From a virus: a stretch of DNA of 24,851 nt. A program made the position numbers and the translations under genes. This document shows positions 1 through 7,800 of this stretch, piece after piece. The notes beneath the pieces were generated by a model. That model saw nothing but the letters and a program-made list of their open reading frames with translations, was not told where the DNA came from and did not search any database. The stretch covers positions 1 through 24,851 of IMG/VR virus record IMGVR_UViG_3300044846_003286; one strand, written 5' to 3'. Positions within the stretch are counted from its first letter, which is position 1. The number at the start of each line of letters is the position of its first letter.

Positions 1-1
1 C

Positions 2-409
2 TTGCAGGGACTTGTTCTTGCAATGCCTCGTAAGTACCGTGGTTCCCGTTCAAACATGAAGTTCTATGCAGACACTGAAACCGTTGCAGCAATTGTAAAC
101 GGTCTTGGTTCTTCTGGTAACTTGAATTCCGAGCGTATCGTTGAGCGTGTTATTGATGGATCTGCTCCGCAGACCCTTGGTAGCCCAATCTCGTACCGTG
201 TTCTAGGTCTTCCATTGGTTGAAGTTCCTTTGATGCCAGCTGGTTATGTATCACTTACATTCCCAGAAAACCGCATCTGGGGCTTCCAGAGAGACGTAAC
301 AGTACACCGTGAGTTCAAGCCAAAGAAGGATACAGTAGAATATACCGTATTCCTACGCTTTGGTGTAGCAGTTGAAGAAACTGATGCAGTAGCATTCATG
401 CAAGACTAA
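2..409 (+). CDS. Major capsid protein, C-terminal part (5' truncated by window edge)
   Basis: Only the last 135 or so codons are present; the frame is open to the left edge, so the true start lies outside the window. The fragment is rich in beta-structure and ends in VEETDAVAFMQD, as HK97-fold major capsid proteins often end in a compact beta-rich axial domain. The identification rests mainly on context: it lies directly upstream of a head-tail adaptor and neck cassette and is followed by a terminator. Arginine is mostly encoded by CGT, unlike most other genes here, as expected for the most abundant virion protein. It would form the capsid shell. A different head protein (for example a decoration protein) is possible but less likely given the length and position. 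Confidence 0.7.
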   Translation: MQGLVLAMPRKYRGSRSNMKFYADTETVAAIVNGLGSSGNLNSERIVERVIDGSAPQTLGSPISYRVLGLPLVEVPLMPAGYVSLTFPENRIWGFQRDVTVHREFKPKKDTVEYTVFLRFGVAVEETDAVAFMQD

Positions 410-423
410 TTATAGTCAATTTT

Positions 424-453
424 GGAGGGGAGGCATTAATTTGTCTCCCCTTC
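424..453 (+). terminator. Hairpin terminator after the major capsid gene
   Basis: GGAGGGGAG (424-432) pairs with CTCCCCTTC (445-453), nine pairs including one G-U, around a 12-nt loop. The trailing sequence is AT-rich but not a perfect T-run, so this is a moderate intrinsic terminator. It lies 15 nt after the capsid stop codon and just before a promoter-like sequence, so it may limit rather than abolish read-through. Confidence 0.65.
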
Positions 454-466
454 ATCTATTTATGAA

Positions 467-475
467 TGATATAAT
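467..475 (+). promoter_or_regulatory. Extended -10 promoter, TGATATAAT
   Basis: TGA followed by TATAAT at 470-475 lies in the gap between the capsid terminator and the next gene. No convincing -35 box is seen at 16-18 nt spacing, which fits an extended -10 promoter. Transcription would be expected to start near 482, only about 8 nt before the ATG at 490. The same TGNTATAAT motif recurs at 4132, 22020 and 24758. Confidence 0.6.
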
Positions 476-489
476 AATATAGATGTATT

Positions 490-681
490 ATGAAAAAAGT
501 TGAAAAAGATTTAATTTGTTTGTTTGTAGAAAATGCAAGCGTTTATGAAAAAAGTCTTGGCAGACTTACTAAAGGCTATAATATTGTAAGTAAAAAAGAT
601 GCTGATATCTGGGTTAGCAAATTCCCCAAAATTAGAGTCACATCCCCAGAGGAGGTAGCCGAAGTTTTCGGTGTTAAATAA
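490..681 (+). CDS. Small conserved-type protein of the head-neck region, function unknown
   Basis: A 63-residue soluble protein with no signal peptide or membrane segment. The middle reads like a compact fold (GRLTKGYNIVSKKDADIW), and the end (TSPEEVAEVFGV) looks like a short helix pair. It sits between the capsid gene and the head-tail adaptor, a position where many large actinophages carry a similarly small gene of unknown role, so a head or connector accessory role is inferred only from position. The ATG follows a promoter by about 15 nt and no Shine-Dalgarno sequence is visible, so translation probably starts from a very short leader. Its stop overlaps the next start by one base (TAATG). 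Confidence 0.7.
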   Translation: MKKVEKDLICLFVENASVYEKSLGRLTKGYNIVSKKDADIWVSKFPKIRVTSPEEVAEVFGVK

Positions 682-1553
682 TGGAAGTTTTAAGAATTAA
701 TGGGAGTATCCCAACAGTCTCTTTTTCTGATCTTGTCCCAAGTGGACTTTATACCATTGAGTATTCAGATATTTTATCAGATGTAGTAGTTTCAGCAAGT
801 GCTACTGCAAACGGATCTGGAGAAGTTTCCTTCCTACTTGACGAAAAGTACGCATCTTATGACGCAGTTTTAGATGCAACTGTTTATGATTATCTAGACG
901 AAGTTGTTATTACTACAAATATTGATGTTATTAGACCATATACAAATATATCTACCCTTGCCACTGATTTAAATAAAACCACTGCCCAAGTAAAAGAAAT
1001 GGAAAGAATTGCAAGATATATTATTGATTCAGAAGTTTCTCAAGGATTTGCATATGTTAGAAAAGAAAAAGAGATTGTTGGAAATGGATCTGACTATCTA
1101 GTAGTCAATGAAAAGATTAACAAACTTTACAAGGTATATGAAAATGGAACCCTTTTATATGATTCAACATCAGATACTAATGAATTAACCTTTACAATTA
1201 GCAAGGATAAGACTTCGATAGTTCCATTACACGAAGAAAGTAATAAGACCGAGTACCCACAAGTATGGAGAGATAGATACCTATCTAGAGCCTTTTCTGA
1301 CGGATATGATTATGTGATTGATGCAGACTTTGGATACAAGGTAGTACCTCAAGATATTCAAGAAGCTACAAGACTTTTATGCTCAGACATCTCAAGCGAT
1401 AATATGAAATATCTTAATAAGTATATTGAGTCCTTTGACAATGATGACTTCAAGATTAAGTTTGCAAAGAACTTTAATGCTTCCACTGGAAACCTTGTTG
1501 TTGATAGGATTTTAACAAAGTATAAGAATAATATTCGTATCGGGGTGTTATAA
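681..1553 (+). CDS. Head-to-tail adaptor (connector) protein
   Basis: A 290-residue protein in the position of the gp6-type adaptor that binds the portal ring after DNA packaging. Residues 1-85 look like a beta-rich N-terminal extension. From about residue 90 there is a helical start (NISTLATDLNKTTAQVKEME) followed by a segment typical of gp6-like adaptors. The C-terminal part has YKVVPQDIQEATRLLCSDIS, then a run ending DRILTKYKNNIRIGV, the helical pattern seen in actinophage head-to-tail adaptors. It starts by TAATG overlap with the preceding gene and abuts the next gene directly (TAA then ATG). The assignment combines family resemblance from memory with gene order; no search was run. Confidence 0.65.
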   Translation: MEVLRINGSIPTVSFSDLVPSGLYTIEYSDILSDVVVSASATANGSGEVSFLLDEKYASYDAVLDATVYDYLDEVVITTNIDVIRPYTNISTLATDLNKTTAQVKEMERIARYIIDSEVSQGFAYVRKEKEIVGNGSDYLVVNEKINKLYKVYENGTLLYDSTSDTNELTFTISKDKTSIVPLHEESNKTEYPQVWRDRYLSRAFSDGYDYVIDADFGYKVVPQDIQEATRLLCSDISSDNMKYLNKYIESFDNDDFKIKFAKNFNASTGNLVVDRILTKYKNNIRIGVL

Positions 1554-2027
1554 ATGCTTTTTAATTCAGCCTTTGACGATATTTTTTATCCAATGACTGC
1601 AGATATCTATCATGCAGTAGAAACTCAATCAGAGTATGGAAATATAACTAGAACTTGGCAATTTGATAGAACTGTTAACTGTTCAGCAATTAGTGCAATT
1701 TCGGGGGTACTAGATGGAGAACTTAAAGTAAAAGATAAGTCATTTGATTACAACTCTTCATTATTCTTTAGAACAAACGAGGACATTAGAAAAAACTCTT
1801 CTGGAAAATACTATCCAATAACTGCAACTGCTGTTACTAATATGAGAGATCCAAATGGGGATCCAGTTTGGATTAATACTGAAAATCTTAAGACAAAAGC
1901 TGAGACAGTAAAAACAAAGTATGAAGTTAAAACAATTATTCCAAGTTTTGATATGTTCCATAATATTGGAATGTATAGAGTATTCTTAACCCGTTCAGCA
2001 AATCAAAAGTGGGATATGCCAGAATGA
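1554..2027 (+). CDS. Head closure / stopper-like neck protein
   Basis: A 157-residue protein, mostly beta-strand in character (for example TADIYHAVETQSEYGNITRT at the start), in the place of the head-completion (stopper) protein that closes the connector channel. The size fits that family, which is usually 100-170 residues. An aspartate/asparagine-rich turn lies near residue 99 (RDPNGDP). It begins immediately after the adaptor stop, with GGGGTG about 10 nt upstream as a possible ribosome binding site, and its stop overlaps the next start as ATGA. The function is inferred from position and size; no diagnostic motif is visible. Confidence 0.5.
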   Translation: MLFNSAFDDIFYPMTADIYHAVETQSEYGNITRTWQFDRTVNCSAISAISGVLDGELKVKDKSFDYNSSLFFRTNEDIRKNSSGKYYPITATAVTNMRDPNGDPVWINTENLKTKAETVKTKYEVKTIIPSFDMFHNIGMYRVFLTRSANQKWDMPE

Positions 2028-2716
2028 TAACAGCAAGAGTTAAGGCTAATGATGTGATTAAAATGTTGAAAAATTCTGTAGAATATTCTTCAGCTTTTGC
2101 TTCAGAATTAAATAAAAGCAAAGGTATTTTAAATCAAAAACTTGGAGTAGGCTCTATTGAAGCATTTTATGATTACTTAGATGGTCTTGCAAGATCTCAT
2201 CCAGGAATGCTTCACCACGTTTATGAATGGGGGCAGGTTGGAGATCCATTTGGAAGACTTTATGATTTAAGTCTTTCAGTAAATAATACTTCTGCAGTTA
2301 TTGGTGCAGAATTCTTACAATCAAGAGTTCCTTCACCAACATCAACTGAGCCATTTTATGACAAGGCTTTAGTAATGGAAGAAGGCGGAACTATTGTAAT
2401 TAATGAAGTTGAAGCCAAGGCATTGTTTTTTGAAATTGACGGAGAAGAATTTTTTAGAAGTGGACCAATTATTATTTCTAATCCTGGAGGAGAAGGCGTT
2501 AGAGGTTCTTTCGTAAATGCCTTTAATGAATTTTATGGATATTATTTCTCTCAAGTTTATTTAGATTCAATAAAATTTTATAAATATTTTTCAAATCCAA
2601 AAGCTTATGAAAAATACTTTGCTTCAGCCGTTAAAGGTGGAGCTTCTGCATCTAAAGGTAGAAAAGCTGCACTATCATGGATTATGAATGCACCAGGAGG
2701 AAACAGTGGTTTATAG
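2024..2716 (+). CDS. Neck / minor head-tail joining protein (HK97 gp10-like by position)
   Basis: The ATG at 2024 overlaps the previous TGA (ATGA) and gives 230 residues. A GTG at 2009 would add five residues but is not needed. The N-terminal 60 residues look helical, followed by a beta-rich middle and a helical C-terminal part rich in Phe and Tyr (residues about 165-210), ending in an Ala/Gly/Lys-rich tail. It lies between the stopper-like and tail-terminator-like genes, where siphophages usually encode a gp10-like tail-completion or neck protein. It is longer than typical gp10 proteins (about 120-150 residues). I do not recognise a specific motif, so the name is positional. Confidence 0.5.
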   Translation: MITARVKANDVIKMLKNSVEYSSAFASELNKSKGILNQKLGVGSIEAFYDYLDGLARSHPGMLHHVYEWGQVGDPFGRLYDLSLSVNNTSAVIGAEFLQSRVPSPTSTEPFYDKALVMEEGGTIVINEVEAKALFFEIDGEEFFRSGPIIISNPGGEGVRGSFVNAFNEFYGYYFSQVYLDSIKFYKYFSNPKAYEKYFASAVKGGASASKGRKAALSWIMNAPGGNSGL

Positions 2717-3284
2717 ACCAGAAAATATTATCAACCTTTATGTTTGGGAACAGTTTAAAACTTATGCCCCAGCATTTTACAACCTATACGGTCCAACATC
2801 TGGAGGACCAGACATAGTTCCCTTTTTCCCTGCACCAGCAAACAATCTTCCAACTGCAGTCCTTGACAATGATTTGCCATATATTATGTTTGATAAGTTT
2901 AGCAGAGTACGCTCAGGCTATAAATATTTTTACCCTATCAAGACTGACCAAATGAGATATACAGTCGTTGGTGGCTCGCTGTACGACATTAACAGGAACC
3001 AGCAGGATAGGTATGCAACAACAATAAATCTTACAAGTCTTATTCAAAGCATTTTAGATAGGGAAGACGATGCGGCAAAGGATATTAATGAATTTACCAA
3101 AACTTTGCCAGATTATAATGATGCTAATTACCCAGAACTAAACAAATATTACTTCCATTGTGTAAATGTATACCAGTCTGGATTTACAGATACACAACAA
3201 GATGTCTCTAATTTTATGGAATATAACCCTACAAGAGACCTTATTATCAAATATGACTATCATTCTAAACAATTTAATGAATGA
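2706..3284 (+). CDS. Tail terminator protein (putative)
   Basis: I prefer the GTG at 2706, which has AGGAGG at 2695-2700 with a 5-nt spacer and overlaps the upstream TAG; it gives 192 residues. An in-frame ATG at 2688 would add six residues but has no good ribosome binding site. The protein mixes alpha and beta, with an N-terminal helical segment (NIINLYVWEQFKTYAPAFYN) and a later stretch reading as strand then helix (NLTSLIQSILDREDDAAKDI). It sits directly upstream of the major tail protein, the usual place for the tail terminator, which caps the tail tube and joins it to the neck. The function is inferred from gene order. Confidence 0.5.
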   Translation: MVYRPENIINLYVWEQFKTYAPAFYNLYGPTSGGPDIVPFFPAPANNLPTAVLDNDLPYIMFDKFSRVRSGYKYFYPIKTDQMRYTVVGGSLYDINRNQQDRYATTINLTSLIQSILDREDDAAKDINEFTKTLPDYNDANYPELNKYYFHCVNVYQSGFTDTQQDVSNFMEYNPTRDLIIKYDYHSKQFNE

Positions 3285-3355
3285 TAAAAACTAGGGTTAT
3301 AATTAACTTAGGAAACGCCAATCTCCCCATAAATTTTAAGACTAAAAAGAGGTGA
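3281..3355 (+). CDS. Possible 24-codon leader ORF upstream of the major tail gene
   Basis: An ATG at 3281 overlaps the TGA of the preceding gene (ATGA) and opens a 24-codon frame ending in TGA at 3353-3355, just before the major tail gene. Its product would begin MIKTRVIINLGNANLPINF and end in TKKR. The stop falls inside the AAGAGGTGA stretch that serves as the downstream ribosome binding site, so translating it could couple the two genes. It spans almost the whole gap. It could equally be chance in a short stretch, so confidence is low. Confidence 0.3.
   Translation: MIKTRVIINLGNANLPINFKTKKR
3298..3303 (+). promoter_or_regulatory. Possible -10 element (TATAAT) before the major tail gene
   Basis: A perfect TATAAT lies in the gap upstream of the major tail gene. 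It lacks the TG of the four other intergenic sites and has no clear -35 box. If used, it would give a leader of roughly 50 nt. In AT-rich DNA a single TATAAT is weak evidence. Confidence 0.3.
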
Positions 3356-3362
3356 AAAAAAT

Positions 3363-4064
3363 ATGGCAACTCGTGGAAATTCCAATCAAATTATCGTTGG
3401 TGCAGCCCAAATCTTCGTTTCGAAGCAGGGTCCACTAGAATACAGCACTGCTCAAGATGTTTACGCATTTAACAGTGGTAGCGTTTCTGGATATCCTTCA
3501 ATCAGTGCGTCTGGAGCTTATGCAGATAAGCTTGAAGCAGATAGCGCAAACTGGAGAAATGTAGGCTACACAATGAATGGTCTAGAAGTACAGTTCCAAC
3601 CAGATTTCGGTGAAGTTCAGGTAGATCAGCTTCTTGACGTTGCAAAGCTTTACAAGCAAGGTATGCAGGTTAGCATGGTTACAGCATTCGCTGAAGCCAC
3701 ACTTGAAAACCTTCTTGTTTCTATTGCAGGAGCAACGAATACTTATGATGCAACTGCTGCAACAATCAATAGCTCAGGCAGACTAACTGCTGGAGAAATT
3801 GAACTTGAAATGACAGCTGGTGAACTAGGTGACGTTCCTGTGGAACGTGCACTCATCGCAGTCGGTCCAGGTTCTGGTGATCCTGCAGCAACTGGTACAG
3901 CAAAGGTAGAGCGTGTTTATGTAGGAAATCGTGTTCTCTCAATTGAGAACGTAACTGTTTCTGCAAAGCGTGACGAACCTTCTATGTATGAAGTTACATT
4001 CCGTTTGCTTCCAGCATCCAATGGTTCCTATGGTAAGATCGTTGATCGTGTCGTTGGTAACTAA
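3363..4064 (+). CDS. Major tail protein (tail tube)
   Basis: A 233-residue protein without membrane segments, beta-rich and with small residues (NQIIVGAAQIFVSKQGPLEY; later a Gly/Ala-rich stretch near residues 140-185), matching tail tube subunits in size and character. It lies between the tail terminator and the assembly chaperones, the conserved siphophage position. The ribosome binding site is AGAGGTG, ending about 8 nt before the ATG. Arginine is mostly CGT and the codons are less AT-rich than in neighbouring genes, which fits a very highly expressed gene. A strong terminator follows 18 nt after the stop. The protein polymerises into the tube through which DNA passes. Confidence 0.8.
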   Translation: MATRGNSNQIIVGAAQIFVSKQGPLEYSTAQDVYAFNSGSVSGYPSISASGAYADKLEADSANWRNVGYTMNGLEVQFQPDFGEVQVDQLLDVAKLYKQGMQVSMVTAFAEATLENLLVSIAGATNTYDATAATINSSGRLTAGEIELEMTAGELGDVPVERALIAVGPGSGDPAATGTAKVERVYVGNRVLSIENVTVSAKRDEPSMYEVTFRLLPASNGSYGKIVDRVVGN

Positions 4065-4082
4065 TAATTAAATAAAAGACTT

Positions 4083-4118
4083 TGCCCACCCCATAAAAAG
4101 GGTGGGCATTGTTTGTTT
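4083..4118 (+). terminator. Strong intrinsic terminator after the major tail gene
   Basis: A nine-pair, GC-rich perfect stem (TGCCCACCC 4083-4091 with GGGTGGGCA 4100-4108) and an 8-nt loop are followed by TTGTTTGTTT. This is the clearest Rho-independent terminator in the window. It separates the abundant tail tube protein from the low-copy chaperone and tape measure genes. Confidence 0.88.
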
Positions 4119-4131
4119 AATAAGCCTTTTA

Positions 4132-4140
4132 TGATATAAT
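4132..4140 (+). promoter_or_regulatory. Extended -10 promoter, TGATATAAT
   Basis: TGA plus TATAAT at 4135-4140 lies just after the terminator and 25 nt before the chaperone ATG. A start near 4147 would leave a 19-nt leader carrying AGGAGG at 4155-4160 with 5-nt spacing. A weak TTGTTT at 4113-4118, inside the terminator T-tract, is a possible -35. It is identical in core to the sites at 467 and 24758. Confidence 0.65.
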
Positions 4141-4165
4141 TGAATATATTCTATAGGAGGAATAA

Positions 4166-4501
4166 ATGGCAACAAGTATTTACGAAGTTGTAGAAGTAGA
4201 ACTATTAGATGGTTCTACTATTTCTATGAAACCACTTAAGATTTCTTTATTGAGAGATTTTATGAAAGAGTTTCAAAAGATTAGTGATCCAAAAATTGCA
4301 GAAGATAATATCAAATCAATGGATCTATTGTTAAACTGTGCTGTTATTGCAATGAAGCAATACAATGCAGAATTAGCAACTAAGGAGCTGTTAGAAGATA
4401 TAATGGATCTTCCAACTGTGTACAAGGTAATTGAAGTGGCTGCAGGGATTCAGTTAAATGACCCAAACGCACTAACAGCGGCTCTAGTTGGGACGAACTA
4501 G
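4166..4501 (+). CDS. Tail assembly chaperone, short form (gpG-like)
   Basis: A 111-residue protein read without frameshifting. It begins ATSIYEVVEVELLDGSTISM, a short beta domain, then is helical. In siphophages the short chaperone coats or holds the tape measure protein soluble while the tail tube polymerises, and it is absent from the virion. It is identified by its place between the major tail and tape measure genes and by the slippery heptamer at codons 100-101 that leads into the longer form. AGGAGG lies 5 nt upstream of the ATG. Confidence 0.82.
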   Translation: MATSIYEVVEVELLDGSTISMKPLKISLLRDFMKEFQKISDPKIAEDNIKSMDLLLNCAVIAMKQYNAELATKELLEDIMDLPTVYKVIEVAAGIQLNDPNALTAALVGTN

Positions 4502-4833
4502 ATCTTGCTGAGATAGAATCAAGAGTATTTCTTCTGGGATTCTGGAAGAATTATTCTGAAATGGAAGAAAGCATATCAATGCCTGAACTAGTAGCAATAC
4601 TAGAAGCTAAAAATAAAGAAGATTACGAAAGTAAGAAATTTATGGCAGCACTTCAGGGAGTGAATCTTGATTCTGGTTCGTCTGAAAATAAATGGGAAGA
4701 GATGAAGGCTAGAGTTTATAGCAATGGTTCTACATCAAATCCTAATGATATTCTTGCATTACAAGGTGCTGCAGCCAAGAGAGCTGGTTTTGGCATTGGA
4801 GAAGGCTTGGAATATGAGGTGGTTACAACATAA
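4166..4833 (+). CDS. Tail assembly chaperone, -1 frameshift long form (gpGT-like)
   Basis: The ribosome reads frame 1 of the chaperone to Asn101 (AAC, 4466-4468), slips back one base on CCCAAAC and continues at 4468 in the overlapping frame to the TAA at 4831-4833. The predicted fusion is 222 residues. The extension begins RTNSGSSWDELDLAEIESRV and continues with helical, charged sequence; the W-D-x-L-D-L start is typical of the T part of actinophage chaperones. The extension frame is closed by TGA at 4459-4461, directly before the heptamer, so it has no way to be entered except by frameshift or by an internal start. The internal ATG at 4561 would lack conserved extension sequence. The long form is expected to link tape measure and tail tube subunits. 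Its stop overlaps the tape measure start (TAATG). Confidence 0.8.
4462..4468 (+). other. -1 ribosomal frameshift site CCCAAAC
   Basis: The heptamer fits X XXY YYZ exactly in the reading frame of the upstream gene (C CCA AAC). The -1 frame has a stop immediately upstream at 4459-4461 and is then open to 4833. A 7-bp perfect inverted repeat (4483-4489 with 4496-4502, 6-nt loop) lies 14 nt downstream and might act as a weak stimulatory hairpin. Confidence 0.85.
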
Positions 4834-7800
4834 TGGCTGAAATTGCAAAAGGCATAATTGACATTGAGATCAATACAGGATCTGCTTCGTCTGAGCTCAA
4901 ACTTCTTCTAGCACAAATAAATGCTTTTCAATTAGCTCTAAACAAAGGCAATGCAGACCAAGCAGCATTTTCTGCAAAGTTTTCAAAAGCACTTCAACAA
5001 GCAATAAATCAAACTGGAAGTTTTACAGCAGAAACCATAAGACTTCAAACTGCTGCTGCGACTCTAGATAAAACTTTGACCAAGGGAAAAATCTCCCTGG
5101 GTCAATTTTTTAGTGCAAAATATAATAAAAATAGTGCTATTGCAGCAGAAACTATGGCACTTGCTTCAGAACGTGCAAGAAGGCTTCAAACACAATTTAT
5201 AGCAACATCTGCTGCTGCAAATGGATTTCAAGATGCTTTAGCAGTTAGACCTCTTGCTGCATTTTCTACTGAGGCTGCCATTGCTGGACAAAAAGCACAA
5301 ATTATGTCTTCAATGTTTAAGCAAGGAACTACACAGTTAATTAACTTTGGTAAAAATGTTCAATGGGCTGGTCGTCAGCTTATGGTTGGTTTTACAGTAC
5401 CACTTACAATTTTTGGTGCAGTAGCTGGAAAAACTTTTATGGAATTAGAAAAACAAGTTGTTGGATTTAAAAAGGTGTATGGAGATTTATTTACTACTCC
5501 AGCAGAATTAAATCAAAATCTTGAGGCAGTAAAAGGTCTTGCTGCAGAATATACAAAATATGGTATTGCAGTAAAAGATACTATTGGTCTTGCTGCTCAA
5601 GCTGCTGCTGCTGGCAGACAGGGTACAGAACTTACTGACTCAGTTACTCAAGCAACAAGACTTGCAACACTTGGTCAAATGGATCAAAATGCAGCACTAG
5701 AAACTACAATATCTTTACAGTCTGCATTTAGATTATCAGGACAAGACCTTGCAGACACTATTAACTTTTTAAATATGGTTGAAAACCAAACAGTCGTTTC
5801 CTTGCAAGATATCTCTGCAGCAATTCCTCGTGTTGCACCAGTTATTCAAGGTCTTGGTGGAGACGTAAAAGATCTTACAGTATTCCTTGCAGCAATGCAA
5901 GAAGGTGGAGTTGATGCAGCAGAAGGTGCTAACGCATTAAAGTCTGGTCTTGCTTCTTTGATTAACCCAACAAAGCAAGCTACAGCAATGCTTTCTGGAA
6001 TGGGTATAAATCTTCAATCTATTATTGAGGCAAATAAGGGAGACCTTATGGGTACTGTTCAATCTTTTGCACAGGCTCTAGCAACACTTGATCAATTTTC
6101 AAGACAGCAAGCTCTTGAACAAGTATTTGGAAAATTCCAATATGCAAAACTTGGAGCATTGTTTGAAAATATTTCTAGAGAAGGATCTCAAGCTCAACAA
6201 GTTATTGCAACATTAGGATATAGTACAGAACAACTTGCTGCAACAGCAGACAAAGAATTAAAAACTATTGAAGAATCTTTTGGTGTGCAATTAACAGGGG
6301 CAATAGAAAGATTTAAATTAGCAATTGCTCCTATTGGAGAAATATTTGTTAAATTAGCAATTCCACTTGTTAATCTTGCTACAAAAATTGCAGAAGCTTT
6401 TAATGGATTATCAGATGGTCAAAAGAAATTTGCTGCTATCGGTGCAGTTATAGTTGGCATTGTTGTTCCAGCAGTAACAATGCTAACTGGTTTATTTTTA
6501 AACCTTATTGGAACCCTTGCAAAAATGGGACAAGGAATATCTTTATTTGGAATGGGATTAATAAAAGGTGGTCCATTAGGTGCAATTAAAGCAGTTACAC
6601 AAAGTGCAAAATATTTAAGTCTTGCAGAAATGGATGCAGCAATGGCTGCTCAACAACTCATAGGTCCAACTCAAGCATTAAATACAACTCTCATTAACCA
6701 AGCAATGGCTGGAAATACTGCCGCTGCTTCAATTGGAAATCTAACAAAAGCATATGCTGCAATGATTGCCACTCAAGCTGGTGCAACTAGAAGCTTCCCT
6801 GGAGTTTTTGGTACTGCTGGAGCTGCTGGAGTATCTGCAAAAACTAGCCAGGTTGTAGTAAGAGGATTACAAAGAAGAAATTCTGGTGGACCAATATTTA
6901 TGTCAGATGGAACAACCGTCCCAGGTATGGGAAATACTGACACAGTTCCAGCAATGCTTACACCAGGGGAATTTGTTGTAAATAAAGAAGCAACTAAAAA
7001 CAATCTTGGACTATTACACTCTATCAATGATAGCAAGAGTCCTCAAGGATTAAATTCTGGTGGAAAAGCAAAAGGTATGCAATATTTTGCTAAAAATAAT
7101 AGACAAAGAGTTGTAAAAAAAGCACTTGATGAATTATTTAATATGCGAGGTGGTTTTGGAGGACTAACTTTTAAACAAGTTTTAGGACAATCATCAAAAA
7201 GAATGTCAATACCTGGAAATTTTAAAGTAAGAGGTTTGTCAGGAAGAAATTCACAAGTAGAATCTAGTGTATTGCCTATTTCATCACCCCAAGAGTTAGC
7301 TGAAGCCTTTGCTGGAAGAGAAAAATCTAGATTGTTAGAAACGTTTGGAATATCAGTTGGAATTTTACCAGCAAGATTAAACAAATTATTAAGTAGTGGT
7401 ACTAATGGGGCAAATGCACAAGATGTTAAAAAATTTATAGAAATTGCAGGAGATGATTTCTTAGAACCATTTAGAAAAGCCTATGTTGATAGTAATGGTC
7501 CAGGAATTCTTGATACTAGTAAAATTACAGGAAGTTTAATAGAAAAGTTAGGCAACCTAAAACCTGGAGAAAAAATTAATGATAATACATTTAGAAGACT
7601 TCTTGATCAATCTATTGGAGATTCCGAAAAATTAGCACATGTTGTAAAAATGAGAACAGATTCTTCTAATACTGGAATGGGAAGAATAACTGGTGTTGCA
7701 AAAAATACAAGAAAAAGAGCTGAAAGTCTTGGCATTGAAGTTCCAGTAAATGAAAAAGGAAAAGTAACTGCTTCAGCAGCCAGTAACGCTTTAATTAGAG

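Noticed and set aside
2009-2023. GTG start at 2009 for the neck protein
   Set aside because: The ATG at 2024 overlaps the upstream stop in the ATGA form used elsewhere in this window. The GTG would force a longer overlap for only five extra residues.
1761-2121. Reverse-strand open frames opposite the neck genes
   Set aside because: They lie wholly opposite well-supported + strand genes and have no ribosome binding sites, family resemblance or independent context. They are antisense shadows, as are those near 2369, 6773, 7043, 8582, 9134, 9563, 10316, 17202, 18264, 19712, 21070 and 23253.
4561-4833. Separate gene starting at ATG 4561
   Set aside because: The frame is open back to 4462, directly at a slippery heptamer, and the sequence before the ATG (SSWDELDLAEIE) is typical of the chaperone extension. 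A frameshift product explains it better.
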